In this document: piece by piece, positions 10,603-21,489 of the stretch
Position numbering within the stretch: position 1 is the stretch's first letter
Layout of the letters: each line of letters starts with the position of its first letter
Assembly (NCBI GenBank): GCA_963575745.1
Contig: CAUYUJ010004347.1
Location: forward strand, 253,347-317,346
From: Prorocentrum cordatum
Lineage: Eukaryota > Sar > Dinophyceae > Prorocentrales > Prorocentraceae
Direction: 5' to 3'
DNA length: 64,000 nucleotides
Made by a program: the position numbers and the translations under genes
The notes under the pieces: generated by a model
Told to the model about the DNA's origin: nothing
Database searches by the model: none
Seen by the model: the letters and a program-made list of their open reading frames with translations, nothing else

Positions 10603-11332
10603 TCGAGTAGTGGTAGAGTGGGTTGTGGTGTTCAGACGGGTCGGCGGGCAGTAATGCTGCCAGCGACCTGCCTGTTGGTGGCGGGAGAAGATGGGCATAA
10701 CCTTTCTCTGTAAGCTGGGTGCGGACGTCCTTCATGCAGTAGGCCATTTGTAGCTCAAATAGAACGTCGGCTAGGGGCTGCCCAGGAAAGAAGGATTTCT
10801 GTGGGAACGATACTTGGTCGGACCCTTCGCAGACAAACCAGGGGGCCTGGTAGCATTGGCCAACTTGGGCCACCACATGTCGGTCAACGTCAGAGTTGTT
10901 GAGGGCCGCGGGCTGCTCACTGAGTCTCTGGGCAAGCTGAGGCATCACGGAAGGTGGTAGTCCGGCGGCTCGCACCAACGTCGCAACTGTATCATCGTCG
11001 AGCTCGGTCTCGTGGCACGCACGTATGACGAGCTGTCGTATGGCCCGATAGAAAGCTTGTACCACGTCCAGCAACAGGGCTCCAAAACTCGTGTTCCGCC
11101 GTCGTGCTAAAGCCTGCGCAGTACGTAGTATAAGGGATGCATGGGCTGTGCCGCGGCCTGGGAGGCCCCCGAACTGGGTTTCGCCTGCTTCCTGGGCCAA
11201 GAAGGGAAGTAGTTGTTTCCGTATGCACCTCCGAGACGCCTTTCCTATCTGGGGCGAGACAAGAATAGACCTGGAGCTGAGGCATTGTGTCGGGTCCGCT
11301 TGACCCGACTTGATGAGATCCCTGTAAAAAAC
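10600..11332 (-). pseudogene. LINE A ORF2: reverse transcriptase palm
   Basis: This segment, +1 relative to its neighbours, holds RT motifs in order: RSILVSPQIGKASRR (template grip), TQFGGLPGRGTAHASL (11190-11140), motif A as GALLLDVVQAFYRAI (about 11085-11040; first catalytic Asp) and a motif-B-like FFPGQPLADVLFE (about 10795-10755). Motif C (HADD) is in the next frame. The shift into this frame falls at an A6/T6 homopolymer at 11326-11331, a likely slippage site. A second shift near 10603 returns to the original frame. With both indels the copy cannot make RT. Confidence 0.8.
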
Positions 11333-12173
11333 CACCCTTCCACTGGATAGGCTCCACTAGTGTCAGGGCAAACTTGAGTAGGAGTGGGTAGTAGTATGTA
11401 GCGACGGCAGCAGGGCACGCCCGCACCAGGCCTCCTGGGATCCCGTCACAACCTGGGGCAGATCGACGGGCCTGTCGGCAAGACCACTGGAAATCGGAGA
11501 GCGTCGGGATTGCGGCCAGCGAGACTGGGGCATCGGTCGGCATGCCTTCATACGGTGTACGTCCGAAATGCCCTGCTATGTGGGGGATATCTTCCATAGC
11601 GAACGTGGCCCCGAGCTCGAGACTGGCAAAGTGCTGTTGCCATCGCTGGGCAACTGCACGCTCCGACACAAGAGGCTGTCCCGTGATGTCACGTAGTGCT
11701 GGGAGAACCCGATCAATCTTGCGCCTTTTGGACCCTGCCCCGATACGTCGCAAAGCCGAGTAAGCCTCGGCAAACTGCCGTCGGTCCCAGGCGCTTTTGA
11801 CTCCCTTGGCAATGGCAGCACAATGCCATGCGGAATCGAATCCCGTGGATTGTTGAATTACGTACGTGGCAGCACGCAGAAATATGTAGCTGGCGGCCCC
11901 GTAAAATCCCATCCACCCCTGGCAAAACTCCAGTATGGCTCCCAGTTGGAACCAGTGTCCTGACGGTGGGAAAAGTAGTTCGGGGGTGGTGGGTAGGCGG
12001 GCTAAGTATCTGAGTCCCACTAAGTGGTCTTGGTTGAAAGGTGGGTAGGTATACTTGTCTGTTGGGCTGCGTAGGGGCAGGGGAAACGGGGCAGCGCAGT
12101 CCACGACTGTGTCCGTAGCCTTCGCGATAGTTCGGCATACACACAGTATTGGGTAGTGAGATGGGCTCTCGCT
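11333..12173 (-). pseudogene. LINE A ORF2: endonuclease-RT linker and RT N-terminal region
   Basis: Same reading frame as the endonuclease part upstream, from which it is separated by one in-frame TGA (12176-12174). Contains LRDITGQPLVSERAVAQRW and then SAPGCDGIPGGLVRA (about 11465-11430), the typical PG.DGIP entry motif of LINE RTs. It ends at the homopolymer frameshift near 11330. Confidence 0.75.
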
Positions 12174-13583
12174 TCATGAATGACGCCAACTCAAAGTCCG
12201 TTGGCAAAACCAAGTGCCACTCTCAGCACCGTCGGTGGCCCAAGCAGTGAACACGCACGTGAGGAGTAGGCGGGCCAGTTGTGACCGAAGGGCCCGAAGG
12301 GCCGCACGTCCTTGAGTTCTTAGGTCCATGAGGTCCAGGAATCCCTTGGATATCCAACCATGTTTGGCCTGTCGGCCACTGTCTGAAACGCTGGGCGGGA
12401 AAGCAACCTGGGCGGCACGCAAAATGTGCTGGTTCAAGTGGCCAGCATGGTCGTCCGGATGGGTTTGGTAGGCGGGCTGAGGCACTGACTCAAGCTCACG
12501 CACGAATGCTGCACAACACTCTGGATCGTTGTACTTCGCTTCGTCCGCTCGTAAACGGGACCACGTGTGTGCGCGCTGATATGGCAGAGATGGGTACGCA
12601 TGCACATTTGCCGACACCACAAAATGATCATCACTACGCAAAGAGAGATCAAGATCCACTTCCACTGACTGTCGTGTAACGCACGATAGCTGTCCGCATG
12701 GCACAGTGATGTAGTCAATGCGATGCCGTGGGTCCGCCCCTTGAGCCCCAGGGGGAAGCCAGGTACCATGGACCCCAGAAGCCGAGGGTAACATCGTGGA
12801 CTGAGCAATTTGTCCCGTGGTTTGCAAAAACTGATGGAAACGCGCACCGGTGTGGTTCTCGTTTTCGGCGGCAACCTCGCCAACATGTTCCGAGACCTTA
12901 AAGCCCAGAGTAGCATTGGCATCCAACAAACAGTACAGGGGTCCGGGATGCGGGCGCTGGCGCAGAATGCGTTCGATACCTACCCACCACTCATCAACCT
13001 CGACGCTGTCTCGTCTGGAGTGCGGAGCATGACTGGCCAATATGTCGACGCGCAGATGTGGTGCACGCACAGCAACAAGAAGATGGTGGGAAGCAAAGCT
13101 GAGAACACGGAGATGGCGGCGAGCTAGCGTACAACCACGCACGTACTGAATACCTGTGTGCACCCACAATGCCACCCCTCCTGTACCCTTCTGTTCAGCG
13201 GCTGCGGTGAGCAATAGATATCGAGCGGCCGGCGTCCATCCATTGCGTCGTATCCTAGTCTCAAGCGTGCCGATAAAGAGAAACTGTCGCGCATCGAACA
13301 AGTACGCCAAGGATAGCATGCGCCCAGGGGTATCCAGTCCTGCTGCGTCCTGGTACCGACATCGTATTCGCATCCTGCCTCCCTTCCGTGCTGCTTTCCT
13401 CCTGGGCCGCAACGTGAGAACATTGGCCACTGCAAACCTGACAAAGGCATGGAGACCTGAACTGGAGGGCGAATGGACCGTGTCTTCACTTCCCGAGCTG
13501 AGTCCTGCATGCGGCGAGAATGCGCAACGGGGATCTAAGAGAGGTGGACATATGCTGGGCATGTCACTCACGCCAACTTTCGG
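12174..13583 (-). pseudogene. LINE A ORF2: AP-like endonuclease (exo/endonuclease/phosphatase fold)
   Basis: Target-nicking endonuclease for LINE integration. Visible motifs in order: ANVLTLRP near 13430, an Asn-containing strand; IGTLETRIR near 13270, a catalytic Glu; ASHAPHS near 13015; LLDANATLG near 12925, the Asp-x-Asn pair; GTWLPPG and RIDYITVP near 12750-12700; and SDDHFVVSA near 12640, the terminal Asp-His pair. Spacing fits the family. The frame runs directly on from the RNase H part with only one TAG between them (13586-13584), and stops at TGA 12176-12174. The stop codons make this copy defective, but the catalytic set looks intact. Confidence 0.82.
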
Positions 13584-14330
13584 CTATACCCCTTGACCGT
13601 CGCTGGCGTTGGTAACAGCTGACATCCACAGCCAGGGCACGGCAGCGGCGGCGACCCCGCCTAGCGCAGACCACGGTTGAAAGTCGTCGGGCACCGTCGG
13701 TGCCAGGCCCATGTAGGCTAAACGTGCGATGGCATCTGCAAGCTCATTCCGTGGATCGGCATTGTGTCCCAGGACATGTTTCCAACGTACCGTGGTAAAA
13801 CAGCGGAGAAGCTTCAGCACCCCATCGGACATCCCAGGATAGCCCCCACATGATGAGTAGTGCGCTCCGCCTTCGGCCGATCTGACTACAAGAATACTGT
13901 CCGTGAAGACTTCCAGGGGCCTGGACCTGAATCTGCTGGGAGCCTGCAACATCCATAGCACTAGCCATAGGGCAGCTTGGAAGTCAGCAGCACCTGATGC
14001 ACTTGGCAGGTCGAGGAGGGAGGGGTCAACACCACATAGATAACCTTCACACGTGTACTGTTGTGTTGCAGTCACTGAGTACATACACCAAGCCCACGAT
14101 GGTGGTCCACCCAGTACTTGCACCCGAGATCCACCAGATCCGTCCGTATGAACCTCATACATGATAACCTCATCCTCGGGGGGGGGAAGGGCACCTCCGT
14201 GGGATTCAAAAAAGGTTCGTGTGCTATTATGAAGATAAGGGAGAGAAAAAGCAGGAGTCGGGCAACTGTTGAGGCCCGTAGAAGACTGGGGTTCGAGTGT
14301 GAGCACAGGGCCAGGGCATACACAGGCCTC
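13584..14330 (-). pseudogene. LINE A ORF2: N-terminal RNase H domain
   Basis: RNase H fold with VHTDGSGG (first Asp, about 14150-14125), DFQAALWLVLWML (second-acid helix region, about 13980), EVFTDSILVV (about 13910-13880) and WKHVLGHNADPRNELADAIARLA (about 13790-13725, the conserved last helix with its Asp). It lies upstream of, and in the same frame as, the endonuclease, separated by a single TAG. A TAA at 14333-14331 closes the frame upstream and no ATG is evident, so the start is unknown. Function would be removal of the RNA strand from the RNA/DNA hybrid. The same domain is the 5' half of the short derivative at 7130-7535. Confidence 0.8.
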
Positions 14331-14333
14331 TTA

Positions 14334-14918
14334 CAATTGACTCACACTCGGGAATGGGGCAAGGCGGCCTGGAGCGAGGGGGGAAAGGCGGATCGGACTC
14401 CATCCGATCGAGGGGATCTGAAGCAACGTCGGCTGCGCTAGCAGCCCCAGGCGAGCTATGAGATGGCTCAGGCATCTCACCCCCAGCAGCTCGCCTGCCC
14501 TGTAGCATCACCCCAGCGTCGACTCTCCGGTCGATTCTGCACCAGCACCGCCAACCATCTCGAAGCCGTCGGGCCTGCGGGGGCTGCGATCGCGGCTGTG
14601 CCGCGTCCGTCTTGCCGCCGCCTCCGTCTCATGGTCGCCGAACTCCGCTGCGATGTCAGCCCGTCCAGCTGGGGCCGGGATGCAGCCTCGGCCCCGATGC
14701 CCGCCCAGCTGCTGCTGCCTTGCCTGGCCATGGCGTCCACGAGCCGCGGCTGGCCTGGCGGGCGCCTTGCACGCTCCTGCTCGCGCTTTGCACGGCGTGC
14801 TGTGGCGGCACGAGCACGCACCGCGGCGAGGTCCTCGCCGTCAGTCCCTGCAGGCGCCGCAGGCGCACCGTCAGCCGCCACGGGCGTGGGCGGCGCGGGG
14901 CTGGCGGCAGCTGCGTGG
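14334..14918 (-). other. LINE A ORF1-ORF2 junction
   Basis: No single frame is open across this stretch. Pieces with protein-like composition occur in two frames: an Ala/Arg-rich piece with RARAATARRAKREQERARR (about 14835-14780), which could extend ORF1 after a frameshift near 14950, and a piece with MPEPSHSSPGAASAADV (about 14480-14430), which could be the start of ORF2. I cannot decide between them. Confidence 0.4.
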
Positions 14919-15913
14919 TCAGCTGCTCCGTCCACTGGGCTCGCTACCGGCTGCGAGCTCCTCGGCCGTCGGCATGCGGCCCAGGCGCTGGGGCTGACCA
15001 GCGAAGGGCCTGACCTGCGGGCCACCGCCTTCAGGAGGGGCGGGGGCCACGCCAGCAGCTGCTGGGGTCCTTGCTGCTGCCATCGCGGTCTGCAGCGTCG
15101 TCAGCATTGCCGTCAAGCTGCTGTGCTGGGCCGTGAGCGTCGCCTGGCCGCTCTGGAGCTCTGCGATGGCCGCCAGCTGCACGGGCGTGCTCTGAGGCGT
15201 CTGAGGCGCCGCGCCTCCCGCCTCTGGCATCCGCGTGCCCCCCTCGTCCGCTCCCATGTCCACGTCCTCGGCTGCACCACCAGCGGCAGGGCCGATCTGC
15301 ATCGCCTCGAGCTGTTCCAGCAGCATCTTGGCCCTGTCGTGCTCCTTCTCGCGCTGCGTGCACTTCGCATCGGCCTCCTGTAGTCGTGCCTGCGCCTTCT
15401 CGACCGCCTCGCGGGCACGCTCGAGCTTGCCCAGGGCCTTGGCAACGTATGCCCGTTGGCGGTCACATCGCTCGCCTGGCGCACGGGCCGTGATGATCGT
15501 GCACTGGACGCTGTATTCCAGCTTCTGACTTGTCAAAATCTCCTCGGAGGCCCCGAGGTCGATGGAAGCTTGAAGTCGCTTCCCTGTCGCAGCGGCAATC
15601 TGCCGTAGTGTCCTCCTGTGCGCCGCCAAGGCGCGCTCGTCGCTGGGTGGATCAACCCATGCTGGGTGCAGCCTCGCCTCCTGCGGCAACGCTGGGAGAA
15701 TCCCTAGCGCAGGGCTGCGAATCTCCTCGTCGGCGTCCGAGACGCCGTTGCCGTCGGGGTCTGGCTCGGGCTCGTCCGCGAAGCGTACCCGTGAGCCTGA
15801 CCGCGGCCGCTCTTCTCGCTTCTCGCGCTCGCGCCTGCGGCGGCGGGAGAAAGAGCGTCGGCGGGCTGGCGTCCCTGGGGATGTCGTGCTTCGGCGGCGA
15901 GGGTGCTGCTCTT

Positions 15914-15944
<31 letters not shown>

Positions 15945-16157
15945 CTGCTGCGGTGGGCCACCGTGGCCGCCTCCTCCGACTGGGCCCGACGGGCCTGGGC
16001 AGCAGCACCTGCAAAGCCTCTCCAGCGGGCCGTTGAAGCTGCCACAGTCGTCGCACCACCAGCCTGGCGGTGGGGGCGGCGGCGCGCCTTGCCACGGCGG
16101 GGGGGCGGTGCCGCCAGTCGCACCAGCGCGGCCCTTGCCGCTGCCTCCCTTGCCCAT
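14919..16157 (-). CDS. LINE A ORF1 protein (412 aa): RanBP2-type finger, poly-Q, RS-rich and coiled-coil
   Basis: Starts at ATG 16157-16155 (MGKGGSGKGRAG), chosen because the frame upstream lacks an ATG; stop at 14921-14919. Residues ~35-54 fit W-x-C-x2-C-x3-N-x6-C-x2-C exactly, a RanBP2-type zinc finger that typically binds single-stranded RNA. A run of about ten Gln follows, encoded by CAG/CTG repeats at 15904-15945, then an Arg/Ser-rich basic stretch, an acidic patch, and a long Ala/Glu/Lys/Arg coiled coil (roughly residues 240-300). This matches the expected role of a LINE ORF1: RNA binding and oligomerisation into the ribonucleoprotein. The ORF is intact, unlike ORF2. Possible longer original product if the frameshift near 14950 is real. 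Confidence 0.72.
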
Positions 16158-17100
16158 TGCACTGTGGTGGGCGGCAAGGAGGCGAGCGGCGGCCGCGACA
16201 CGCAGCAGCGTGCGCGACTGTGCCCGTCTCAGGCGCGCGCGCCGATGCCACGCGGGTTCGGCGCGCGCGCGCCTGTGGGGTCCAGCGCCGCCTGCGGGCC
16301 CTGCAGGCGGGCCAGGCGGGGGGCTGCGCGAGCGGGCGCGGCCGGCCGCAGGCCGCCCAGGCGCGGATCGCGCGGGACTGGGGCGCGGGCCAGCGCGCGT
16401 GGCTGCCGCCCCGGGAGAGGTCGCCGTATCTGGTACGGCACCCAAACCTCTCGAACCGGGGCGGCGGCTAAGTCGGAAGGGGGGAGGGAGGAGCGGGGAC
16501 GGGGGAAGGGACGACGGGGGACTTGCTCTCACCACGGCGGCTGTCGCGCCGCCCGCCGCCCCCCGCGCCTGCAGCGGTCGCTCGCCCGCCGCCGTCGGCG
16601 GCCGGCGCGTGGCTCCGTGGCTTGGCGGAGGGAACAGAAATCATCGTCAGAGCCGTCCCAGCCCCGACTGGGACAGGGCACATCCAGTTATGCCAGCGTC
16701 ACGTTGGCCCGGGAGTTCGGGGAGCCCCGTTTCCTCCGTCCTCTGTCGGGGGCAGGGGCGGCGCTCCCGGCGCCGAAGGATTCATGATTCTTCCCCCCTC
16801 GGTACTGTGACCCTGACCCCCCGCGGGCGTATTGGTTGTTGTTGCCTGCTGCCACTCGCGTGATGGCGAGAGCCGCGGCTTTGGCGATCTTGGGCTGCTC
16901 AAGCACGTATTGTCCTTGGTCCCACATCGGTTTTGATAACGTTTGGTTCCGCAGTAACTCACATTAACCCGCCAGGATGGTGGGGATGAGTGCTGCGAGG
17001 CCTGGAGGAGACGGCCCCCATCCCTAAGGGGGGGGTAATTAGGTCGGCCTGCGGTGCTGACAAGATTGATATTCACATCCATTGCGTCTGACTTACAACC
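16158..17100. other. Region upstream of LINE A ORF1 (possible 5' UTR)
   Basis: Very GC-rich to about 16860, then less so. The minus-strand frame stays open above the ORF1 ATG up to 16535 but has no ATG and is Pro/Arg/Ala-biased, so I treat it as untranslated. The LINE A 5' boundary should lie somewhere here or just beyond. Confidence 0.4.
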
Positions 17101-17143
17101 ACTGCTTTTTTTGATGTGGGTAAGTTGCGCCAAATGGTCGAAG

Positions 17144-17205
17144 CGCAGTGGATATGGATAAACATCTAGCGACGAGGGGCCAGATTTGTATCCATATCCA
17201 CTGCG
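17144..17205. repeat. Perfect 17-bp inverted repeat with 28-nt loop
   Basis: Arms 17144-17160 (CGCAGTGGATATGGATA) and 17189-17205 are exact reverse complements. A degenerate direct copy of the left arm plus flank (GCAGTGGATAAGGGTATACATCT) lies at about 17242-17264. It could be a foldback end or a transcript hairpin. Confidence 0.85.
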
Positions 17206-17424
17206 CGTCGGGAGTGTGGGGAATGGAGCCGCAACTCCGAGAGGCAGTGGATAAGGGTATACATCTTGCCCGCAAGCGTGGCCACGGCTTCGTCAGTGGG
17301 TGTGCGGATGGTTTTGTCTGTTCTCGGAGAGAATCGCCACCGGGTATGGTCCGCCAGTGTTCGCCTGTAGGAAGAGCCAGAGGTTGGAGCCTGGGAGGAT
17401 GAGGACGAGAAGGGGAGGACAGGA

Positions 17425-17560
17425 TGATGATGGTGATGATGATGCTGATGCTGATCATGATTATGATGACGACGATGACGATGGTGATGCCGATGATTCT
17501 ATGGATGATGGCATTGATGATGGTGGTGTTGATCATGACGATGATAATGGTAATGATCAT
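17425..17560. repeat. Degenerate (GAT)n tract
   Basis: GATGAT/GACGAT triplets, same type as the much longer 18170-19030 array. Confidence 0.85.
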
Positions 17561-17774
17561 GCTGTTGGTGTGGTGATATTGTAGTGGCCATCGGCCAGTG
17601 CCGCCGATCCGGGGCGCTCCGACTGATGTGATCCACCTTCGCCCTCGTCTCTCCTCTCTTTTCCCTTCCTTCCCCCTTTCATTCCGCATTTATCCAGTGG
17701 CCTTCGGCCTATCCCACCACCGTGCGTGGGTGGTGGGTCAGAGGCCTCATGGACGCTGGTTGGGATATCGCGGT

Positions 17775-17950
17775 TGGCCGGGACCTCTGGGGGCCTCTTG
17801 GAGGCCTCTTGGGGCTTTTTGGGGGCCTCTTGGGCCTCTTGGGGCCACTTGGGGGCCTCTTTGGGGTCTCTTGGGAGTCTATTGGGGCTTCTTGGGGGCC
17901 TCTTCTGGGCCCCTTGGGGCCTCTTGGAGGCTTCTTCGGAGCCTCTAGGT
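17775..17950. repeat. Minisatellite GGGGCCTCTTGG
   Basis: Roughly 12-15-bp units of GGGGGCCTCTTGGG. The same unit builds the larger array at 32405-33010. Open frames reading GLLGLLG or KRPQEAPK come only from the repeat. Confidence 0.85.
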
Positions 17951-18167
17951 GCGGGAGGGGTGGCACTCGAGTTCGGAACCCCCTCGGAGGCCACGATCCG
18001 TGTGAGGGGTGTCAAAAAACGCATCCGCTGGAAACTCGCACCCCCCCCCCCCCCCACCCCACCCCCCCTTCCCCGGCAGAGCCACCCCGGCAACCCCCCC
18101 GGAGACTGAGGCTCAGCCTCGAGGCTGTAGCCGAGACTCCTTGTAACTCACACGCCGGATCGGCGGA
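17951..18167. other. Spacer with C-tract
   Basis: Short GC-rich spacer with a pure C run at about 18041-18054. No gene seen. Confidence 0.6.
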
Positions 18168-18450
18168 TTGATGAGGAGAAGGACGATGATCATGTGGATG
18201 ATGATGACACTGCTCATGATTATGATGATGGTGACGAGTCCGATGATGACGACGATTCCGATGATGATGATGATGTTGACGATGATGTCGATGGTGATTG
18301 TCAAGATGTTGATTATGTTGATGATGGTGGTGACGATGATGAGGCTGATGATGATGGCGATGGTGATGGTGTTGATCATGACGGTGGTGAGTATGCGTAT
18401 ACTGATGGTGATGACAACGATGATGACGATGACAAGGAGGATACTCATGC

Positions 18451-18499
<49 letters not shown>

Positions 18500-18873
18500 G
18501 GTGATGCTGATTATTGGTTTGATGATGTCGATTATGGTGTTGATGGTGTGGATGACGGTGCTTATGTTGATGACGATGAGAATGATGATGAAGGTGACGG
18601 TGACGATGATGACGATGAGGATGATGATGCTGATGCTGATGCTGGGGATGTTGATGGTGATGACGATGATGGCGATGTTGCCGGTGACGATGATACTGGT
18701 GGTTCTGACGATGTTGGCCATGTTGTTGATGATGGTGATGGTTACACTGGTGGTGACGACCATGACAATGCCGATGCTGACGATGGTTTTGGTAATGATG
18801 AGTGTGACGATGATGATCGTGGTGCCGATTAGGATGATGGTCACGCTGGTGTTGATGACGTTAATGGCGATGC

Positions 18874-18911
<38 letters not shown>

Positions 18912-19030
18912 CTGATGCTGATGCTGATGCTGATGCTGATGCTGATGCTGATGGTCATGATGAGGATGACGATGATAATGCTGCTGCTGATGATGCTGAT
19001 GCTGCTGATGACGATGAGTTTGCTGATGAG
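18168..19030. repeat. Long (GAT/GAC)n trinucleotide array
   Basis: About 860 bp of GATGAT, GACGAT, GGTGAT and GCTGAT triplets, with cleaner sub-blocks at 18453-18485 and 18875-18955. Because the unit is a triplet, frames on both strands read poly-Asp, poly-Met or poly-Ile. Confidence 0.95.
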
Positions 19031-19625
19031 GGGCAGGAGTAGGAAGAGGAGGACGTGGAGGAGAAGAAGGTGGTGGAGGCAGGAGGAGGAACAGGTGTTG
19101 GAGGAGACGACGATGATGAAGGAGTATGGGCGATGACTGCGGGGAGGAGGGCAAGGAGCGAGGGGAGGTGAGAAATCGGAGCGGGGGAGGACGAGCATGA
19201 GCGGCGGAGGAGCAGGATAAGACCCAGGAATAAGAGGAGAAGGATGATCATTGTCATGATGATGATGACGATGAGGAGGAGGAGGAGGAGGATGTGAAGT
19301 TAGAGGTGCAGCAAGTATTGGAGGAATATGTCGGGAGGAGAACCAGCATGGAGAAATCTGATGGAGGGAAACTGCAGTACTTGGCCGGATGTGGTCGCGG
19401 GCAAGGAGGAAAGAGAAGGGGGGGCGAATACGAGCACAGGGCGGAGGGGATAAAGGAGGATGGAGCAGTGATGCACAAGTAGTGGGAAGGAAGAACAGTA
19501 CATGATAGGGGTAACGAGGGACGATGAGAAGAAGGGAGGAGGAGGAGGAGGAGGAGGAGGAGGAGGAGGAGGAGGAGGAGGAGGAGGATTGCACCGTGGC
19601 CGTAGCCGCGTAGCCGCGACGCGTT
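19031..19625. repeat. Purine-rich stretch with (GGA)n
   Basis: GGA/GAA-rich DNA; clean (GGA)n at about 19534-19589 and a smaller one near 19270-19292. No gene supported. Confidence 0.75.
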
Positions 19626-20020
19626 CGTGATGTGCTGGCCACTGGTCGACCGCGCAGTTGCTGGAAAGGTGGAAAGGGAAGGCGCGAGGAGGGAACGAAG
19701 GAGGTGGCGCCCTCCAACTAACTGTCACATCCTTACCTGGTCCGCTTCCTCCTCCTCCTCCTCCTCCGAGTACGTTAACTCCTCCTCCTCCTCTCACATC
19801 CCCTCCCCCTCATCCATCCAGCCTCCCTCCACCTGCCAGGTCCTCCCCCATTCCTTCTCCCTGGCCCTACTCCGCCTTAACCGTGCTGCTGCCACTGCCA
19901 CCGAAACTGTTACGGCCGGAAACTTTTGGATAGCGTGTCGCTCCGCCGGTTCTGGTCCACTGTGTTTCTGCGCAACACGCTGTCCACTTCCCAGTCCCCC
20001 AGCGTCTACTCCCGAGTTTT
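19626..20020. other. No gene seen; short (CTC)n tracts
   Basis: Holds CTCCTC at about 19748-19796, otherwise unique-looking DNA without recognisable protein motifs. Confidence 0.5.
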
Positions 20021-20021
20021 T

Positions 20022-20120
20022 CCCAGCCTCCCGCCCCGCAGAGCGGAGCGACACGCAGTCTGCTGGCAAGGCCTGGCGTGTCGCTGGGGCTGCCGTGGCG
20101 ACACGCTATCGACAACAAGT
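20022..20120. repeat. Dispersed repeat shared with 53945-54045
   Basis: CAGCCTCCCGCCCCGC, AGAGCGACACGC and GCGACACGCT blocks occur in the same order and spacing at 53945-54045. That second copy lies inside the insertion in the copia element. Confidence 0.7.
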
Positions 20121-20599
20121 TTACGACCGTACCATCACAACTTTTGGTTTGTTGTCATGGAGGCCTGGAGTTTCACCGAAGGTTTCTGGTCTTGCCGTTC
20201 AGCGGCCACCTGCGGCGACTATTGGGGTGATTGGTGGGCGGTTTGTGCGGGGCGTTTGCCGCTAGCCGGTTGCCGCTATTGGTCCTTCGTTGCAGCCAGT
20301 CCGCCAACATTTTGACCAAGGTTGGCCTCCATAGACAGGAACGTGGACTGTTTCGTTGCTTCTGCTGCTTCTGCGCCTCCTCGTCCTCGTCCCGCCAGGG
20401 TCGGCGGGAGGCGCGTCCCCAGGGAGGGCGCGCCCGCTTGCGCGGCGTGGGAGGCCCACGAGGTGATCCGCTTCGTGCGCGAGGAGTGCAGGCCATACGT
20501 GCTCGGGGGGCCTGGGGGGGGGGGGGGGCTCGGCGGCGAGCTCGTCCTCCCGCTCCTCCCCCCTGTCCTTCTCGTCCTCCTCGCCCTCCTCTGCATTCT

Positions 20600-20830
20600 C
20601 CCGCTCTCCAGGACATCCAGAAAGGGCCAGAGCGAGGTCGACGGCGAGCGAGGGGGCGGTGAAAGGGGGAAGGCCTTCTCAGAAGGTGGCTGGACTTCTC
20701 TTTGAGGCGCTCCGTCCTTCTGAGAGGTTTTCTGTGCCTTCGGGGATGCCTTAGAAAGCTTCTCAGAAGGCTTGGGGTTTCCCGAGCCTGCTGAGAAGAC
20801 CCACCCCTTCTCCCTTCCCCCCTGAGAAGT
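20600..20830. repeat. Dispersed repeat copy (CTTCTGAGAAGGC type)
   Basis: Second copy of the block at 5825-5950, preceded by CCAGAAAGGGCCAGAG, which is the reverse complement of a word at 6053-6068. Contains several CTTCTCAGAAG palindromes. Confidence 0.7.
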
Positions 20831-20989
20831 TGATTAGCGTCGTGCCATCGATGAGGTAGCGCCACTCTGTTGTGGGTTAGCGTCGACACGCATCGATTTA
20901 GCGTTCGGTTAGCGCCGCCGATTCGCAAGAGCCAGCAGGATGGTTTGGGAGGCCTCCAGTTATTGCCGCAGAAGGGGGAGGGGGCGGGG

Positions 20990-21080
20990 GTGGGTGCGGG
21001 CGGGGCGATGGATGCAGCGTGCGTCCATCGCCCCCCTCCCCCTTCTGGGCGATGGATGCAGCCTGCGATTCGGTGACGGG
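20990..21080. repeat. Near-palindromic GGCGATGGATGCA motif, repeated
   Basis: GGGCGATGGATGCAGC at about 21003 is followed at once by its near reverse complement (TGCGTCCATCGCCC), and again direct at about 21049. A weaker copy (GGGCGATAGATGCAGCGTGCG) lies at about 21267. Confidence 0.7.
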
Positions 21081-21489
21081 CGGGGGCGGGCGGGGGGGCG
21101 GCCTTTCATCTCGTCCGCTCTGGTGTCGTCCCATTTCGGTTTGTCCTCCTTAGTTTCGTCCTCTTTCTATTCGTCCTCGTTAATGTCATCCTCTTTCATG
21201 TCGAACCAGACGAATCGAAGCGGACGAACAATTCGGACGAAACGAAGCGGAATCTATTGCGGGGAGGGGCGATAGATGCAGCGTGCGTGTGACGAGGTCA
21301 GTTCGGTCGGCGTTCGGAGGTGCTGCCGACGTGGACGCTCTCAAGGAGGGAGGTGGAGGAGGAGGAGCGGCTGCCCGGTACGTGAAGGACACCCGCGATG
21401 TCCATCTGCACGCTTGGCGCACTCTTTGCAGCCCTAGTCGGGGTGCAGGGAAAACGCTTCAGCAGTGCATGTTCAAGACGGGTGAGCTC

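Larger units (their letters stand above)
7540..16157 (-). mobile_element. LINE A: non-LTR retrotransposon with methyltransferase-like domain
   Basis: Long minus-strand element of about 8.6 kb with ORF1, then ORF2, then a 3' UTR with C8 and GAGAGAGGGAG words. Domain order along the minus strand is RanBP2-type finger, poly-Q and coiled coil (ORF1); then RNase H, AP-type endonuclease, RT, C2H2 finger and methyltransferase-like domain (ORF2). Most LINEs carry RNase H after RT, so an N-terminal RNase H is unusual. ORF2 has two in-frame stops and three frame changes, so the copy is inactive but not old enough to lose its structure. The 5' end upstream of 16157 is not defined, and no clear target-site duplication was found. 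Confidence 0.85.

Noticed and set aside
14463-15383. Plus-strand 306-codon frame
   Set aside because: Shadow of LINE A ORF1 in GC-rich DNA; Ala/Arg/Ser-biased, no motif, while the minus strand has a zinc finger and coiled coil.
18113-19717. 534-codon minus-strand frame rich in Ile/Ser
   Set aside because: Produced by the GAT/GAC array and flanking purine tract.
20405-20520. Exon-like text AWEAHEVIRFVREECRPYVLG
   Set aside because: Short, no family recognised, followed by a poly-G tract, no splice context.
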